Positions 20,601-29,425 of a stretch of 64,000 bases of DNA are shown one piece after another. The translations under genes and the position numbers were made by a program. The DNA lies in NCBI GenBank assembly GCA_905221605.1, contig CAJNDS010002657.1, positions 895,001-959,000 of the forward strand. The letters run 5' to 3'. Numbering within the stretch: the first letter of the stretch is position 1; each line of letters begins with the position of its first letter. Source of the DNA: Symbiodinium natans. Taxonomy: Eukaryota > Sar > Dinophyceae > Suessiales > Symbiodiniaceae. Under the pieces are notes generated by a model. That model saw nothing but the letters and a program-made list of their open reading frames with translations, searched no databases and was not told the origin of the DNA.

Positions 20601-22063
20601 AGGGTTTAGGGTTTTAGGGTTTAGGGTTTAGGGTTTAGGGTTCAGGGTTTAGGGTTTAGGGTTAGATAGCATTCTAGCATGTTTGTGTTTCTCATTATGA
20701 TAAAGTAGAACTACAGTATTGAAAAGAGCCCGAAAGCCTAAACGATAGCTTTCATCGAAGAGCGCTTCTGGTTTTGTGTGTGGCCTGGAATTTGCTATAC
20801 CTCTCCTTAGGAAGTGTTATATATTTTTATGTCATATAAAGCCCAAGGGAATATTCAGAGCACTTTGTGGTTTCATTAAGGTTGTAAGGGAAGTATAGGT
20901 TATGGTTTTATAGAAACATAGCAAACAGTTGGGAACCTGATCTTGAGGATTTGTTCTGACATGATCGTTGCCAGGGTCCTCGTGGAAATACGACTTGGTC
21001 CGTTCTGTCGGCGAGGCGGGTGAGACTTCTTGACGTCGGTGTTCTGAAAGCCCTAAACCCCAAACCCCAAACCCTAAACCCTAAACCCTAAACCCTAAGC
21101 CCCAAACCCTACAGAACTCCCCCAGGCTCAGGGTGGGGCACCCCTAAACCTGAAACCCGAAAAGCCACCGATTAGGAGCGCCCCGCAAGGCTCTGGCGTG
21201 CAGGCCTCTGCTAAGAGCAGGAACGAAGAAACAACGGGGTTTAGTCGGTCGGTCGGTACGAACTGAGAGACTGTCCAAGTTTAGGGTTTGGGGTCTAGGG
21301 TTTAGGGTCTAGGGTTTAGGGTTTAGGATTTAGAGTTTAGGGTTTAGGGTTTAGGGTTTAGGGTGTGGCAATCTCTGCTTCGAGCCTTGCGCGTGGAAGA
21401 AGCACGAGTCGGACTTCAACGCTATCCGCTGCAGATCTTCCTAGACCTTCGCGACCTTAAGCCCCCCTAATCCCCCTAAACCCTAAACCCCAAACCCCAA
21501 ACCCTAAACCCTACACCCTGTGGCTACGGAGGTGAACACATTTTGCATCGCGAGCCGTGGGCCGTCCTGTGACTTAGAGACCATGTAAAGACCCCTGAAC
21601 TGGGCCATGCAAGTCCGGACATAAAGCCCTACAAAAGCCTACGCAAACCAGCGGTTTAGGGTTTAGGGTTTAGGGTTTATATAGGGTTTAGGGTTTAGGG
21701 TGCATAAACCATACAGAAAGCCTAAACACACCCTAAATCTCCAAGCAAACCTCCAAAATGAACCGTAAACAAACTCCAAGTAAACACCAAGCAAACTCAA
21801 ACAAACAATGTTCCCGGGAATGCTGAGTAAACCCTAAAGCCCCCAAACCCTAAACTCCCCCCCCAAACCCTTAAACCACCCTACTAATAGGAATTAATTC
21901 CGTATTTCACATGTATATAGCTTTTCAAAATGCCAAAAACAAGATGAAAGCCCTAAAAGCCCTACACGGTTGAACTCCGAACTTCCGGGGTGTTTAGGGT
22001 TTAGGGTTTAGGGTTTAGGGTTTAGGGTTTAGGGTTTAGGGTTTAGGGTTTACGGGACATCAG
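20601..22063. other. ITS arrays and unique islands before the synthetase exons
   Basis: Unique islands at 20680-21040 (AT-rich), 21130-21270 (open frame PEKPPIRSAPQGSGVQASAK), 21370-21450 (open frame GNLCFEPCAWKKHESDFNAI) and 21520-21590 alternate with ITS. The upstream exons of the synthetase gene should lie in or before this stretch, but none could be assigned. Confidence 0.5.
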
Positions 22064-22117
22064 GAGTGCCAGACCGAGCCGGAGTTGAGGAAACTGGTGG
22101 AGAAGAAGCCGGACTTT
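22064..22117 (+). CDS. Tyrosyl-tRNA synthetase, exon a (N-terminal)
   Basis: The 54-base exon encodes ECQTEPELRKLVEKKPDF. This corresponds to the short helical segment (EEC..E.EL..LL.KK) just before the catalytic Rossmann fold in plant- and protist-type cytosolic tyrosyl-tRNA synthetases, as I recall the family. The acceptor is CAG|G (22061-22063) and the donor starts GC (22118-22119). Reading is phase 0 at both ends. The enzyme attaches tyrosine to its tRNA in the cytosol. The preceding exon, expected to end near ..VG, was not found. The exon sits immediately after a TTTAGGG array (21991-22050). Confidence 0.8.
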
Positions 22118-22515
22118 GCTCCTTGGTATTACGGCTTCTGCGCGGGGTTTAGGGTTTAGGATTAGGGTTTAGGGCTTAGGGTTTCGGGTTTAGGGCTTAG
22201 GGCTTAGGGCTTAGGGCTTGGGGTTTAGGGTTGGTTCTAAAGGGGTGTATCAGGTTGTTTAGGACTTTCGCATTTGAGAACTGTGGGGCCATAAGCGGGC
22301 TTTATGCTGGGAGTTCGGTTTTTTGGCTTGAGGAAGGTTTAGGGTTTAGGGTTTGGAGGGTACGGTTTTGGGCCCAAAGGCCTTCGAATTTGAATCCCTA
22401 AACCCGAACCCTAAACCCTAAACCCTAAACCCTAAACCCTAAACCCTAAACCCTAAACCCTAAACCCTAAACCCTAAAGCCGAACAAAAAATGAAGAGAC
22501 CTGTGAGCCTCCGAG

Positions 22516-22566
22516 GTTTGCTACGACGGCTTTGAGCCGAGCGGGCGAATGCACATTGCGCAGGGC
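22516..22566 (+). CDS. Tyrosyl-tRNA synthetase, exon b (HIGH-class motif)
   Basis: Encodes VCYDGFEPSGRMHIAQG, the most diagnostic piece. GFEPSGRMHIAQ is the class I signature region of eukaryotic/archaeal-type tyrosyl-tRNA synthetases, with HIAQ taking the place of HIGH and contacting ATP. The acceptor is GAG|G and the donor begins GC (22567-22568). The join to exon a gives ..KKPDF-VCYDGFEPSG.., matching family spacing with no residue lost. The intron between them is 398 bases and mostly ITS. A family G inverted-repeat element begins 33 bases downstream. Confidence 0.9.
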
Positions 22567-22598
22567 GCACCTTCGGCGGCAGAGGATTTTTCTACGAA

Positions 22599-22742
22599 TT
22601 GCCTAAGAACCCCCCCCCCCCCAAAAAAAAAAAAAAGAATAAATATATATATATATATATATATACAAAATATATTCTTACTGAATAGGGTAATACAGGG
22701 ATTATTATAGTTTGTGTTTTTTTGGGGGGGTTCTTAAGCAAA
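22599..22742. mobile_element. Inverted-repeat element family G with poly-C/poly-A ends
   Basis: The left end TTGCCTAAGAACCCCCC followed by an A run (22599-22636) is mirrored by a T run, GGGGGGG and TTCTTAAGCAA (22717-22742). An (AT)n microsatellite (about 22641-22665) lies inside. A solo right end of the same family occurs at 40505-40541. The whole element lies within the intron between synthetase exons b and c. Confidence 0.75.
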
Positions 22743-22855
22743 TATAGTAGGTTTGGGGTGTTGCGATTTTGGGAAATTTGGTGTTTGCGGTATCTCTTGG
22801 TAGCCCAGTGGTACCCCCCTTCTTTTGGTATATACAATCTAGGATGCCCGGTAGT

Positions 22856-22941
22856 ACCCTTATTCCCTTTTTGGTGCCTTTGGGCTCCCTTGTAAAGCCC
22901 TTTAAGGTAAAAAGGGCACCCTTTTTACCCCTAGGTTACTG
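22856..22941. mobile_element. Inverted-repeat element family A
   Basis: CCCTTATTCCC, a CCCTTGTAAAGCCCTTTAA spacer, the AAAAAGGGCACCCTTTTT central hairpin and CCTAGGTTACT follow in the family order. The outermost GACCC/GGGTC ends are degraded in this copy. It lies in the intron between synthetase exons b and c. Confidence 0.65.
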
Positions 22942-23041
22942 CGCAACCTAGCAATGACAAGGTTCCCTTGTACAGAAGCCAACCAAAGAATGGGGACCCT
23001 TATTACAACAAGGTTAAGGGTTTAGGGTTTCGGGTTTAAGG

Positions 23042-23290
23042 TTGCTACGACGGGCAGCTCATGGTGCCTTCCAACACGTGGAAGGGGTTGCAAACGCCGT
23101 CAATCAGGCCCTCAAAGAGGCATCCGACAACGCACAGGCATGGGGGGGCCAGTCTTGGGGGGGTACACCGACAACAGAGCAAAAGCCCAAGAAGGGCAAG
23201 GCCAAGCTTCTGACCACGGCCTTGGATGAGCTCTGCAAGCTGAAGCGTGCCAAACTGGAAATCTCAAAAGCTTGTCAGTGTCACCTTTGA
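23042..23290 (+). CDS. Unassigned open frame inside the synthetase intron
   Basis: Eighty-two codons are open in ITS-free sequence to TGA at 23288-23290. The peptide includes AAHGAFQHVEGVANAVNQAL and, further on, EQKPKKGKAKLLTTALDELC, i.e. an alanine-rich helix, a glycine/tryptophan patch (WGGQSWGG) and a lysine-rich helix. That is compatible with a retroelement gag-like or structural fragment, but no motif settles it. It sits between exons b and c of the synthetase and cannot belong to that protein. Confidence 0.35.
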   Translation: MLRRAAHGAFQHVEGVANAVNQALKEASDNAQAWGGQSWGGTPTTEQKPKKGKAKLLTTALDELCKLKRAKLEISKACQCHL

Positions 23291-23379
23291 GGACGGGCCT
23301 GCCGCGGGCGATGTAGATTCCTTCCTGTGATAGGGTTTACGTTTTTGTGTTAAGGATTTCGTGTTCAGGGCTAAGGGTT

Positions 23380-23472
23380 TATCGGGCCAAGATTCCCGAT
23401 GATCTGGCGCTCAACCGCAGGATCCAGATGCTCGGGCATATTTTGGGAGGCGCTATACGTACCCAAGATTAG
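23380..23472 (+). CDS. Unassigned exon-like open frame
   Basis: Thirty codons (YRAKIPDDLALNRRIQMLGH then ILGGAIRTQD) end at TAG 23470-23472. Composition is convincingly protein-like, but it lies within the synthetase intron and matches nothing in that family. It may belong to the same inserted fragment as 23042-23290. Confidence 0.3.
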   Translation, partial: YRAKIPDDLALNRRIQMLGHILGGAIRTQD

Positions 23473-23854
23473 CCCTCTACTTCCGAGATCCTCCCATGTT
23501 GGGAAACTAAACTGCCTCAAACCCTGAACCCTCAACCCAAGCCCTAACAGACCCTAACCCTAAACCCTAAACCCTAAACCCTAAACCCTAAACCCTAAAC
23601 CCTAGACCTCTAAAACCCTGAACCTATAACACCCCCAAGCCCTCATCCCCAACCCGCAGCTCCGAGCCCTGCAGCCCTGTCCGTCAAGAGATTCAAGGCT
23701 CAAGGGTTTTGGGATGTTTGGGGTTTAGGGTTTGGGGCTTTAGGGTTTCGGGTTTAGGGTTTAGGGTTCAGATCTTCGAGTTTCCAGAAGGGCTCCCCAG
23801 CCCTCAGCCCTGGGGCATCCCAGACTTGCGGATTGCACGTCTTGCTTGTCCAAG

Positions 23855-23890
23855 GTCTTCAAGTGCGTCAACGTCAACAAGTGCACCAAG
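23855..23890 (+). CDS. Tyrosyl-tRNA synthetase, exon c
   Basis: A 36-base exon encodes VFKCVNVNKCTK, equivalent to the helix after the HIGH-class motif (family pattern V.K..NVNK.T.AG). The acceptor is AAG|G (23853-23854) and the donor starts GC (23891-23892). It joins exon b in phase 0 to give HIAQG-VFKCVNVNKC. The same bases lie in longer frames on both strands that run through the intron; the family match singles out this one. Confidence 0.85.
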
Positions 23891-24041
23891 GCAGGCTGGG
23901 TTTTCCGGGCGGGCCGGGTAGCTCTAAGGAGCGTGGGGGGTTGGGGGTTTCACGGGTAGCTAGAAGAATACGGAGGTCGACGAGTATAGCTTCCCCTGTT
24001 GCCAAGGTAGTTAAGTTGTAGGGTTTTGAGGGTATACTTAA

Positions 24042-24170
24042 CTGACTGCCGGTTAGCAGGGAGTGCGGGGTATATATATATATGTATTTATATTTATATT
24101 TACTAATATATACCTTTAAGGGATGATGTAGGGTACCTCCTTCCCCCCATTCCCTACTAACCAACAGTAA
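24042..24170. mobile_element. Inverted-repeat element family H
   Basis: CTGCCGGTTAGCAGGGAGTG (about 24047-24066) is matched in inverse near 24145-24170 by ATTCCCTACTAACCAACAG with a few mismatches. A TA-rich core contains (TA)n. The right arm resembles the left arm of the hairpin at 49324-49391. It lies in the intron between synthetase exons c and d. Confidence 0.6.
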
Positions 24171-24285
24171 GCTAAGTCTTCATCCCGAACCCAAAGCCCT
24201 GAATGATCCGAAGCCCTAAACCTTGGGTTTAGGGTTTCGGGTTTAGGGTTTAGGGTTTAGGGTTTGGGTTTAGGGTTTAGGGTTG

Positions 24286-24389
24286 AGGGAAGACCCTAAA
24301 GCCTAAACCCAAATCCCAGAACCCTTACTAAAACACCCTAAACCCCAAACCCAATGCCCTAAACCCTAAACCCCTGGAAGTTCCCATAT
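24286..24389 (-). repeat. Inverted copy of the segment at 27461-27564
   Basis: The reverse complement of these 104 bases equals 27461-27564 with two mismatches. The copy includes unique sequence on both sides of degenerate ITS, so the match cannot be explained by simple repeats alone. This copy lies in the synthetase intron between exons c and d. Confidence 0.95.
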
Positions 24390-24483
24390 TCTTCCCTCAC
24401 TCTACTAAGGGTTCAGGGTTCAGGGTTCAGGGTTTAGGGTTTAGGGTTTGGGGTTTGGGGTTTAGGGCTCAAGAACCAGCCAG

Positions 24484-24513
24484 GCTGGCGGCAAGTTCAT
24501 TTTTTGGGTGGCA
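24484..24513 (+). CDS. Tyrosyl-tRNA synthetase, exon d (30 bases)
   Basis: Encodes AGGKFIFWVA, the beta-strand segment before the conserved ADWFA of the catalytic domain. The acceptor is CAG|G (24481-24483). The reading requires a GA donor directly after GCA (GACCCT at 24514), because the next exon supplies GAC TGG. Ending one base later would shift the next exon's phase. GA donors are rare outside dinoflagellates. It joins exon c as ..NKCTK-AGGKFIFWVA. Confidence 0.8.
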
Positions 24514-24628
24514 GACCCTTGGCGACTGATGGATTTGGGGTTTTGGGTTTAGGGTTTAGGAGCCCTAAGGCCCTAAGCTCTAAACCCTAGGGTTTAGGGC
24601 TTAGGGGTTCAGAGATATAGGTGCTTGG

Positions 24629-24814
24629 ATGGCTCAGGATTTTTTGACTCAGGTTGTAAGGTGTACAGTTCTGACTATCAGGGCTTCACACGTTGTAGGA
24701 ATGTGGAGCAATGCGGAAAGTGACAGTGGCCCCGCACCACTGAGTGGCCATGAGTACTGTAAATGCCTGATGCTTTTGGTGTATAGTTCCAGAACCCTAA
24801 ACCCTAAACCCTAA
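24629..24814 (+). CDS. Competing unassigned frames in an intron island
   Basis: One frame reads MAQDFLTQVVRCTVLTIRAS. Another over the same bases reads LDGSGFFDSGCKVYSSDYQG and ends at TGA near 24720. Both look protein-like, neither fits the synthetase, and the island lies between its exons d and e. I give no function. Confidence 0.2.
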   Translation: MAQDFLTQVVRCTVLTIRASHVVGMWSNAESDSGPAPLSGHEYCKCLMLLVYSSRTLNPKP

Positions 24815-24877
24815 AGCCTGGCCATTACGTGTTTAAGGGCATGGTTGACAATACCTGGGGAAGCATGATGGGCTGAG

Positions 24878-24911
24878 GACTGGTTCGCGCTCATGAATGA
24901 CAAGATGGGAG
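24878..24911 (+). CDS. Tyrosyl-tRNA synthetase, exon e
   Basis: Encodes DWFALMNDKMG plus the first base of the next glycine codon. DWFA..N.KMGG is a conserved block of the tyrosine-binding region in the plant/protist enzymes. The acceptor is GAG|G (24876-24877) and the donor GC (24912-24913). The exon leaves phase 1, and exon f begins with the two bases needed to complete GGC. Confidence 0.85.
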
Positions 24912-25416
24912 GCCCCCCGCCCAACAGTAGGGTTTAGAGTTTAGGGTTTAGGGTTTAGGGTTTAGGGTTTTTCGAACGCTCGTGTAGGGTTTAGGGTTCA
25001 GGGTCAGGGTCCCGAGCGCTTCATGCTCAAAGCTTGCCAAGTGTCTTAGAGTTGCTTTCCAGTCGGCAGGTCGCTTGACGCTGTTGCGGGCTTGAAGCCC
25101 TAACCCTAAACCCTAAACCCTAAACCCTAAACCCTACACCCTAAACCCTAAACCCCAGGAGCCCCGCTCCTCTGTTAGTAGTAGCTGGGTTGTTGAAACA
25201 TGCCCTGACACCCTGTTAAACCAGAAAAAGGCTCTCAAGCTATGGTTGTAGGGTTTAGGGTTTTGGGTTTTGGGGTTTAGGGTTTAGGGTTTAGGGTTTA
25301 GGGTTAGGGTTGAGGGTCTTCAAAAGCGCCCTGACTTCGGGTTCCAGAAAGAACCCACCGGGATGGGTACCCTTTTGGTTGCCCTAAACAGTCCTGGCGG
25401 CATGAATCTGCCCCAG

Positions 25417-25447
25417 GCGACATTGACAAGATTCGCACGGTTGGAGA
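25417..25447 (+). CDS. Tyrosyl-tRNA synthetase, exon f
   Basis: After completing the glycine codon it encodes DIDKIRTVGE, matching the conserved GGD...I..VGEY segment. The acceptor is CAG|G (25414-25416) and the donor a standard GT (25448-25449), leaving phase 2, so the next exon should begin with G then a Tyr codon. I could not find it, nor the KMSKS loop, in the following sequence. Either exons are too small to see, or the gene copy is truncated or continues beyond recognition. Confidence 0.8.
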
Positions 25448-27410
25448 GTGCCCGATGCTGCTTGCTACAGACGGATGTTGAGGTTATGGCTTAGAACCTA
25501 CGATTCCAAGTCTGGGCAATCAATTTTTGAGTTCCTTGTTATGGAACCCTTATATACGCTAACTATAACCCTAAACCCTAAACCCTAAACCCTCAACCCT
25601 AAACCCTCAACCCTAAACCCTCAACCCTAAACCCTAAACAAATACTTCGGATCCCTGCAAACAAGGGTGAGGGACCATACTACGGGCCCATGGTCCCAAC
25701 CTGTGAGGTTCAGACCTTGAGTCTGGAGGGTCGCTAGGTTTAGGGTTTGGGGTTTAGGTTTAGGGCTTAGGGTTTGGGGCTTAGGGTTAAGGGTTTGGGT
25801 TCAGGGTCACATGCGCAACTGTCGCAAGCCTCAGTCCTGCACATCGAATGTTGGCGCAAGACTCGATCCTCGGCAAAGGCTTTCGTTAAGGGAGACCCAA
25901 GGGAGACCCAAGGGGTGTGGGTTGAGGTTTAGGGTTTGGGGTTTAGGGTCTAGGGTCTAGGGTCTAGGGTTTAGGGTTTCGGGTCTAGGGTTTAGGAGTG
26001 CAGTGTATGTTTGGATATTTTTCGGGCTGTTTTTGGATGCTTTGGGAGCCATAGGAAGCCTAGAAGGTCTGAGTCCCTTGAGGACTTGAGGTTTAGGGTT
26101 TAAGGTTTAGGGTTGAGGGTTTAGGGTGTAGGGTTTAGGGCTGAGGGTTGCGGGCTTTGGGCTAAAGGTGGCCGCCCGCAGAAATTGGCTCACCAGCCAT
26201 AGCTGGAGGCTCCGTGCTGCACGGGAGACGCCCCAAATCTATTGAGAATCCTCAGCAACCCCAATAGACATCCAGAAAACCCTAAACCCTAAACCTGAAA
26301 TAGGCCGCACCCAAATTTGCAAGGGCTTCCGCATCCGGCAGAGATTATCCCTCAACATGCCCCTCAACCCTGCATGACAGACTCGTCTGGGCTTGGGCGT
26401 TTTAGGGTGCAGGGATTTCACCGGTCATTTCTCAAAAATCAAACTGACATTTGGAGGTCTTGGGGTTGGAGCTTTGGGATTTCAGGTCTAAGGTTTCGGG
26501 CTTTGACTGCTTTAGGGTCTAGCTCACCTGACACGCTTTAGCGCGGCCGGTAAACAGCCGGCCAGCCGCACGCTCGGTCTTCTACGCGCGGAGGCTTTCA
26601 AGGCATACATTGACTAGGGCTTAGGGTTTAGGACTTAGGAATTAGGGTTTAAGGTTTAGGGTTTAAGGTTCAAGGATTAGGGTTTAGGGTTTTAGGGTTT
26701 TAGGGTTTAGGGTTTAGGGTTTAGGATTCATAGGGCCTAGGGCACACTACGAGGCATCATGTGGCTTTTTGCCGGCGTTTCAATCCACTCTAAGCCCTCA
26801 AGCGTCCTAGGCAATCCCTGATTCTCTAAACCCTACAAAAAGTCTCAACCCTAAGGCCTAAATCCCTACACCCTAAACCCTAAACCCTACCAAAGTCCCA
26901 CACGCTAAACCCTTAATTCGTACCCCTAAGGTTGTACCCCTAAAGGTACCCCTTAAAATACTCCTAATGTGGCCCTTCGGTTAGGGTCTAGGGTTTAGGG
27001 TTTGGGTTTCCAGGGGTCACGTGGAAGACCGGGCTTCGTAACGTAGCAACGTCGCTGCTCCCGCGCCCGTTCCCGGGACGCTGCCGGGAGGACGAAGGCC
27101 AGGGAGAGGAACTGTCCCTAACCCTAGACCCTAAACCCTAAACCCTAAGCCCTAAACCCCTTTAGGGTTTAGGGTTTAGGGTTTAGGGTCTAGGGTCTAG
27201 GGTCTAGGGTCTAGGGTTTAGGGTTTAGGGTTTAGGGTTTAGGGGGTTTAGAGTTCAGGGTCACATCATCATATCGCCTCCTCCGTGTCCAAATCGTCGC
27301 AATTGGCCTACTGCCACATTGCAAGCCCCACGACCCTGGTACCCTAAAACCCTAAACCCTAAACCCCAAACCCTAACCCTAAACCCCAAACCCCAAACCC
27401 TAAACCCTAA
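25448..27410. other. ITS mosaic with open-frame islands downstream of the synthetase
   Basis: ITS arrays alternate with islands at 26015-26090, 26165-26245, 26300-26404 (plus frame FARASASGRDYPSTCPSTLH; an opposite-strand frame is also open), 26535-26615 (SAAGKQPASRTLGLLRAEAF to a TAG), 26730-26790 and 27000-27120. Any of these may hold further exons, but I could not match them to the synthetase C-terminal half. Confidence 0.5.
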
Positions 27411-27457
27411 ACTCAAATCCCTGGAGAAAAGTCCTCTTCAGCAGAAGTCGGGTGAGC
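27411..27457. repeat. 47-base segment shared with 30376-30422
   Basis: The two segments are identical except for one substitution and are both preceded by CCCTAAA. Downstream the two loci diverge completely. In one frame both encode NPWRKVLFSRSR. The copy here is directly followed by the segment duplicated in inverse at 24286-24389, so this locus is a mosaic of two duplications. Confidence 0.95.
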
Positions 27458-27460
27458 TTC

Positions 27461-27564
27461 ATATGGGAACTTCCAGGGGTTTAGGGTTTAGGGCTTTGGG
27501 TTTGGGGTTTAGGGTGTTTTAGTAAGGGTTCTGGGATTTGAGTTTAGGCTTTAGGGTCTTCCCT
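27461..27564 (+). repeat. Segment duplicated in inverse at 24286-24389
   Basis: A 104-base match with two mismatches to the reverse complement of 24286-24389, spanning TGGGAACTTCCAGGGG, degenerate ITS and GTTTTAGTAAGGGTTCTGGG. The high identity implies a recent event. Confidence 0.95.
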
Positions 27565-27693
27565 GAGCCCTAAACCCCAAACCCCAAACCCTAAACCCCA
27601 ACCCTAAACCCCAAACCCTAAACCCCAAACCCTAAACCCCAAACCCTAAACCCTACACTCCGAAACCCTAAGGCCTATAGGCCCCAAGCGCCT

Positions 27694-27996
27694 TTGAACA
27701 AGTTCAATCTTGAAGAGTGGAAAATCCATGTTCAGCGAGATCACCTTCCGTATCGACGAGACTGTCGACAATGCTTGGAACGAGCCACCGGGAAACCTCA
27801 CAAAAAGATCATGCACCCATCTGCTTACACGCTGTCGGTCGACCTGGCAGGCCCTATGAAGCTTCGTGGCCTTCGTCAGTTCAAGTACCTGATGGTGGCA
27901 TGCTATCGTTTCCCTCGTATACCTCTGACTGCTCGCCATGATCCAGCTGAGGAGGAGCGGGTGGAAGCACAGCCAGACGATGGAGAGGACTGGTGA
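27694..27996 (+). CDS. Retrotransposon integrase fragment
   Basis: The 100-residue frame carries HVQRDHLPYRRDCRQC, which supplies the H..H..C..C zinc-binding module of retroelement integrases. It continues with SAYTLSVDLAGPM, where the aspartate in SVDLAGP corresponds to the first catalytic residue of the DDE core, and with FKYLMVACYRFPR, the following beta strand. This arrangement is what I know from Ty1/copia-like elements of dinoflagellates. The second D, the E, and the reverse transcriptase are missing, so the copy is truncated and surely inactive. CCCTAAA-type repeats abut both sides. Confidence 0.75.
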   Translation: MNKFNLEEWKIHVQRDHLPYRRDCRQCLERATGKPHKKIMHPSAYTLSVDLAGPMKLRGLRQFKYLMVACYRFPRIPLTARHDPAEEERVEAQPDDGEDW

Positions 27997-29023
27997 AATC
28001 CCTGACCATCCCCACGCCCAGTCCCAAATCCCCAACTCGAAACCCTAAACCTCAAACCCTGAACTCAAGCCCCCCCCCCCCCCCCCCCCCTACGAGCCTT
28101 GCCCCCTGCAAACAGCCTGAATTTCTTAGCGCTCTTCAGGGTTTAGGGTGTGGGGGTTGAGGGTCTAGGGTCTACGTACAGCCTTTTCACACCAGAAACC
28201 CCAAACCCTATACCCTAAACCATAAACCCGACACCCTATAGACCCTAAATCTTAAGCCCCAAGATCTAAACCCTAAACCCTAAACCCTAAACCCTAAACC
28301 CTAAACCCTAAACCCTAAACCCTAAACCCTAAACCCTAAACCCTCCTTTGGGGCCCCTCCTCAAGCCGTGAGCTGCAAACAGGGCCATGGGCGCAGGTCA
28401 GGGTTGCAGCGCCCGGGGGCCCAGGGTTCGGGGTTTAGGGTTTAGGGTTTAGGGTTTAGGGTTTAGGGTTTAGGGTTCAGGGTTCAGGGTTTTGGAGTTA
28501 GGGTTTAGGGTTTGCGGTTTAGGTCTTCTCTTTACATGTTTGGAGCCGGTTTATGTGTTCTACATGGGTTTAGGGTTTTTGCAGGGTTCAGGGTTTGGGG
28601 TTTAGGGTCTGGGGGCTTAGGTTTAGGACTAGTTTTTGGGTTCAGAGCGTCGGGCTAAGGTTTTGTTAAAGGCTTGTTCCTAAACCCTAAACCCTAAACC
28701 CTAAACCCTAAACCCTAAACCCTAAACCCTAAACCCTAAACCCTAAACCCTAAACCCTAAACCCTAAACCCGGTTTAGAAATTTGTGTGATTCCGAATTT
28801 GCGAAGGGACTCGCCCGGCAGCCCAAGAGTCCGTGGTTTAGGGTTTAGGGTTTAGGGTTTAGGGCTTAGGGTTTAGGGTTTAGGGTTTAGGGCTTAGGGT
28901 TTAGGGTTTAGGGTTTAGGGCTAGGGTTTAGGGCTCAGGGAGGATCACCCTTTTGCGTTTGGAAACCCAAACTCCTTAAATCCTGGGTTTAGGGTTTAGG
29001 GTTTAGGGTTTAGGGTTTAGGGT
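27997..29023. repeat. ITS mosaic, no gene seen
   Basis: Includes a C run (28071-28090), long CCCTAAA arrays (28265-28344, 28681-28770) and TTTAGGG arrays (28435-28490, 28835-28935, 28985-29032). Islands are short and without convincing frames. Confidence 0.8.
28936..28994. repeat. 59-base segment shared with 32433-32491
   Basis: CAGGGAGGATCACCCTTTTG onward matches 32433-32491 with two mismatches and runs into TTTAGGG repeats at the same point in both. Sequence before the shared part differs, so the duplication has one end in ITS. Confidence 0.9.
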
Positions 29024-29341
29024 TTAGGGTTTCTGCTGCTCGGCGACTGGCAAGGAGTTCAGCATTCCCGGCGGCGCCTCGGCGTCGTCGTCTTCTGCAG
29101 TGTGCGCAAGGACTCCGTCGACGAGTACTGCTACTTCGACAGTGGGGGGGTGGGGGGGGGGGCAGTCCTGCCCATCGAGATGGCCAGCGACAATGGCAGA
29201 TTCAGGGGCCCGTGGCTGTGGGGCATCGCCAAGCGCATCGAGCGGTTCTTCGGGGGAGAAGTCGGTGGCTGCGTCTTTCGCCACTGTGGGGATGGAAGCT
29301 CTGCAAATTGCAAGATGACTCTTCCAGCACGGCGGGGCCAT
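29024..29341 (-). CDS. Unassigned open frame, acidic and alanine-rich (strand uncertain)
   Basis: The minus-strand frame of 105 codons contains VAKDAATDFSPEEPLDALGD, AIVAGHLDGQDCPPPHPPTV and DDDAEAPPGMLNSLPVAEQQ, which resembles an acidic linker of a polyprotein or signalling protein. The plus strand is also open in two frames here (one contains DNGRFRGPWLWGIAKRIERF). The island 29030-29400 is GC-rich and ITS-free. I cannot decide the strand. Confidence 0.35.
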   Translation of the reverse strand: MAPPCWKSHLAICRASIPTVAKDAATDFSPEEPLDALGDAPQPRAPESAIVAGHLDGQDCPPPHPPTVEVAVLVDGVLAHTAEDDDAEAPPGMLNSLPVAEQQKP

Positions 29342-29425
29342 TGTTTCAGCATGTGTTTGAAGGTTTGTTTGCCTGTTGCTTACAGTTTTGTGCAGGTTTT
29401 GTACAGGTGTTTTCCTAAACCCTAA

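Noticed and set aside
29042-29145. MORN-like reading GDWQGVQHSRRRLGV
   Set aside because: Only the GDW and a loosely placed H and G agree, and the opposite strand gives a more protein-like frame.
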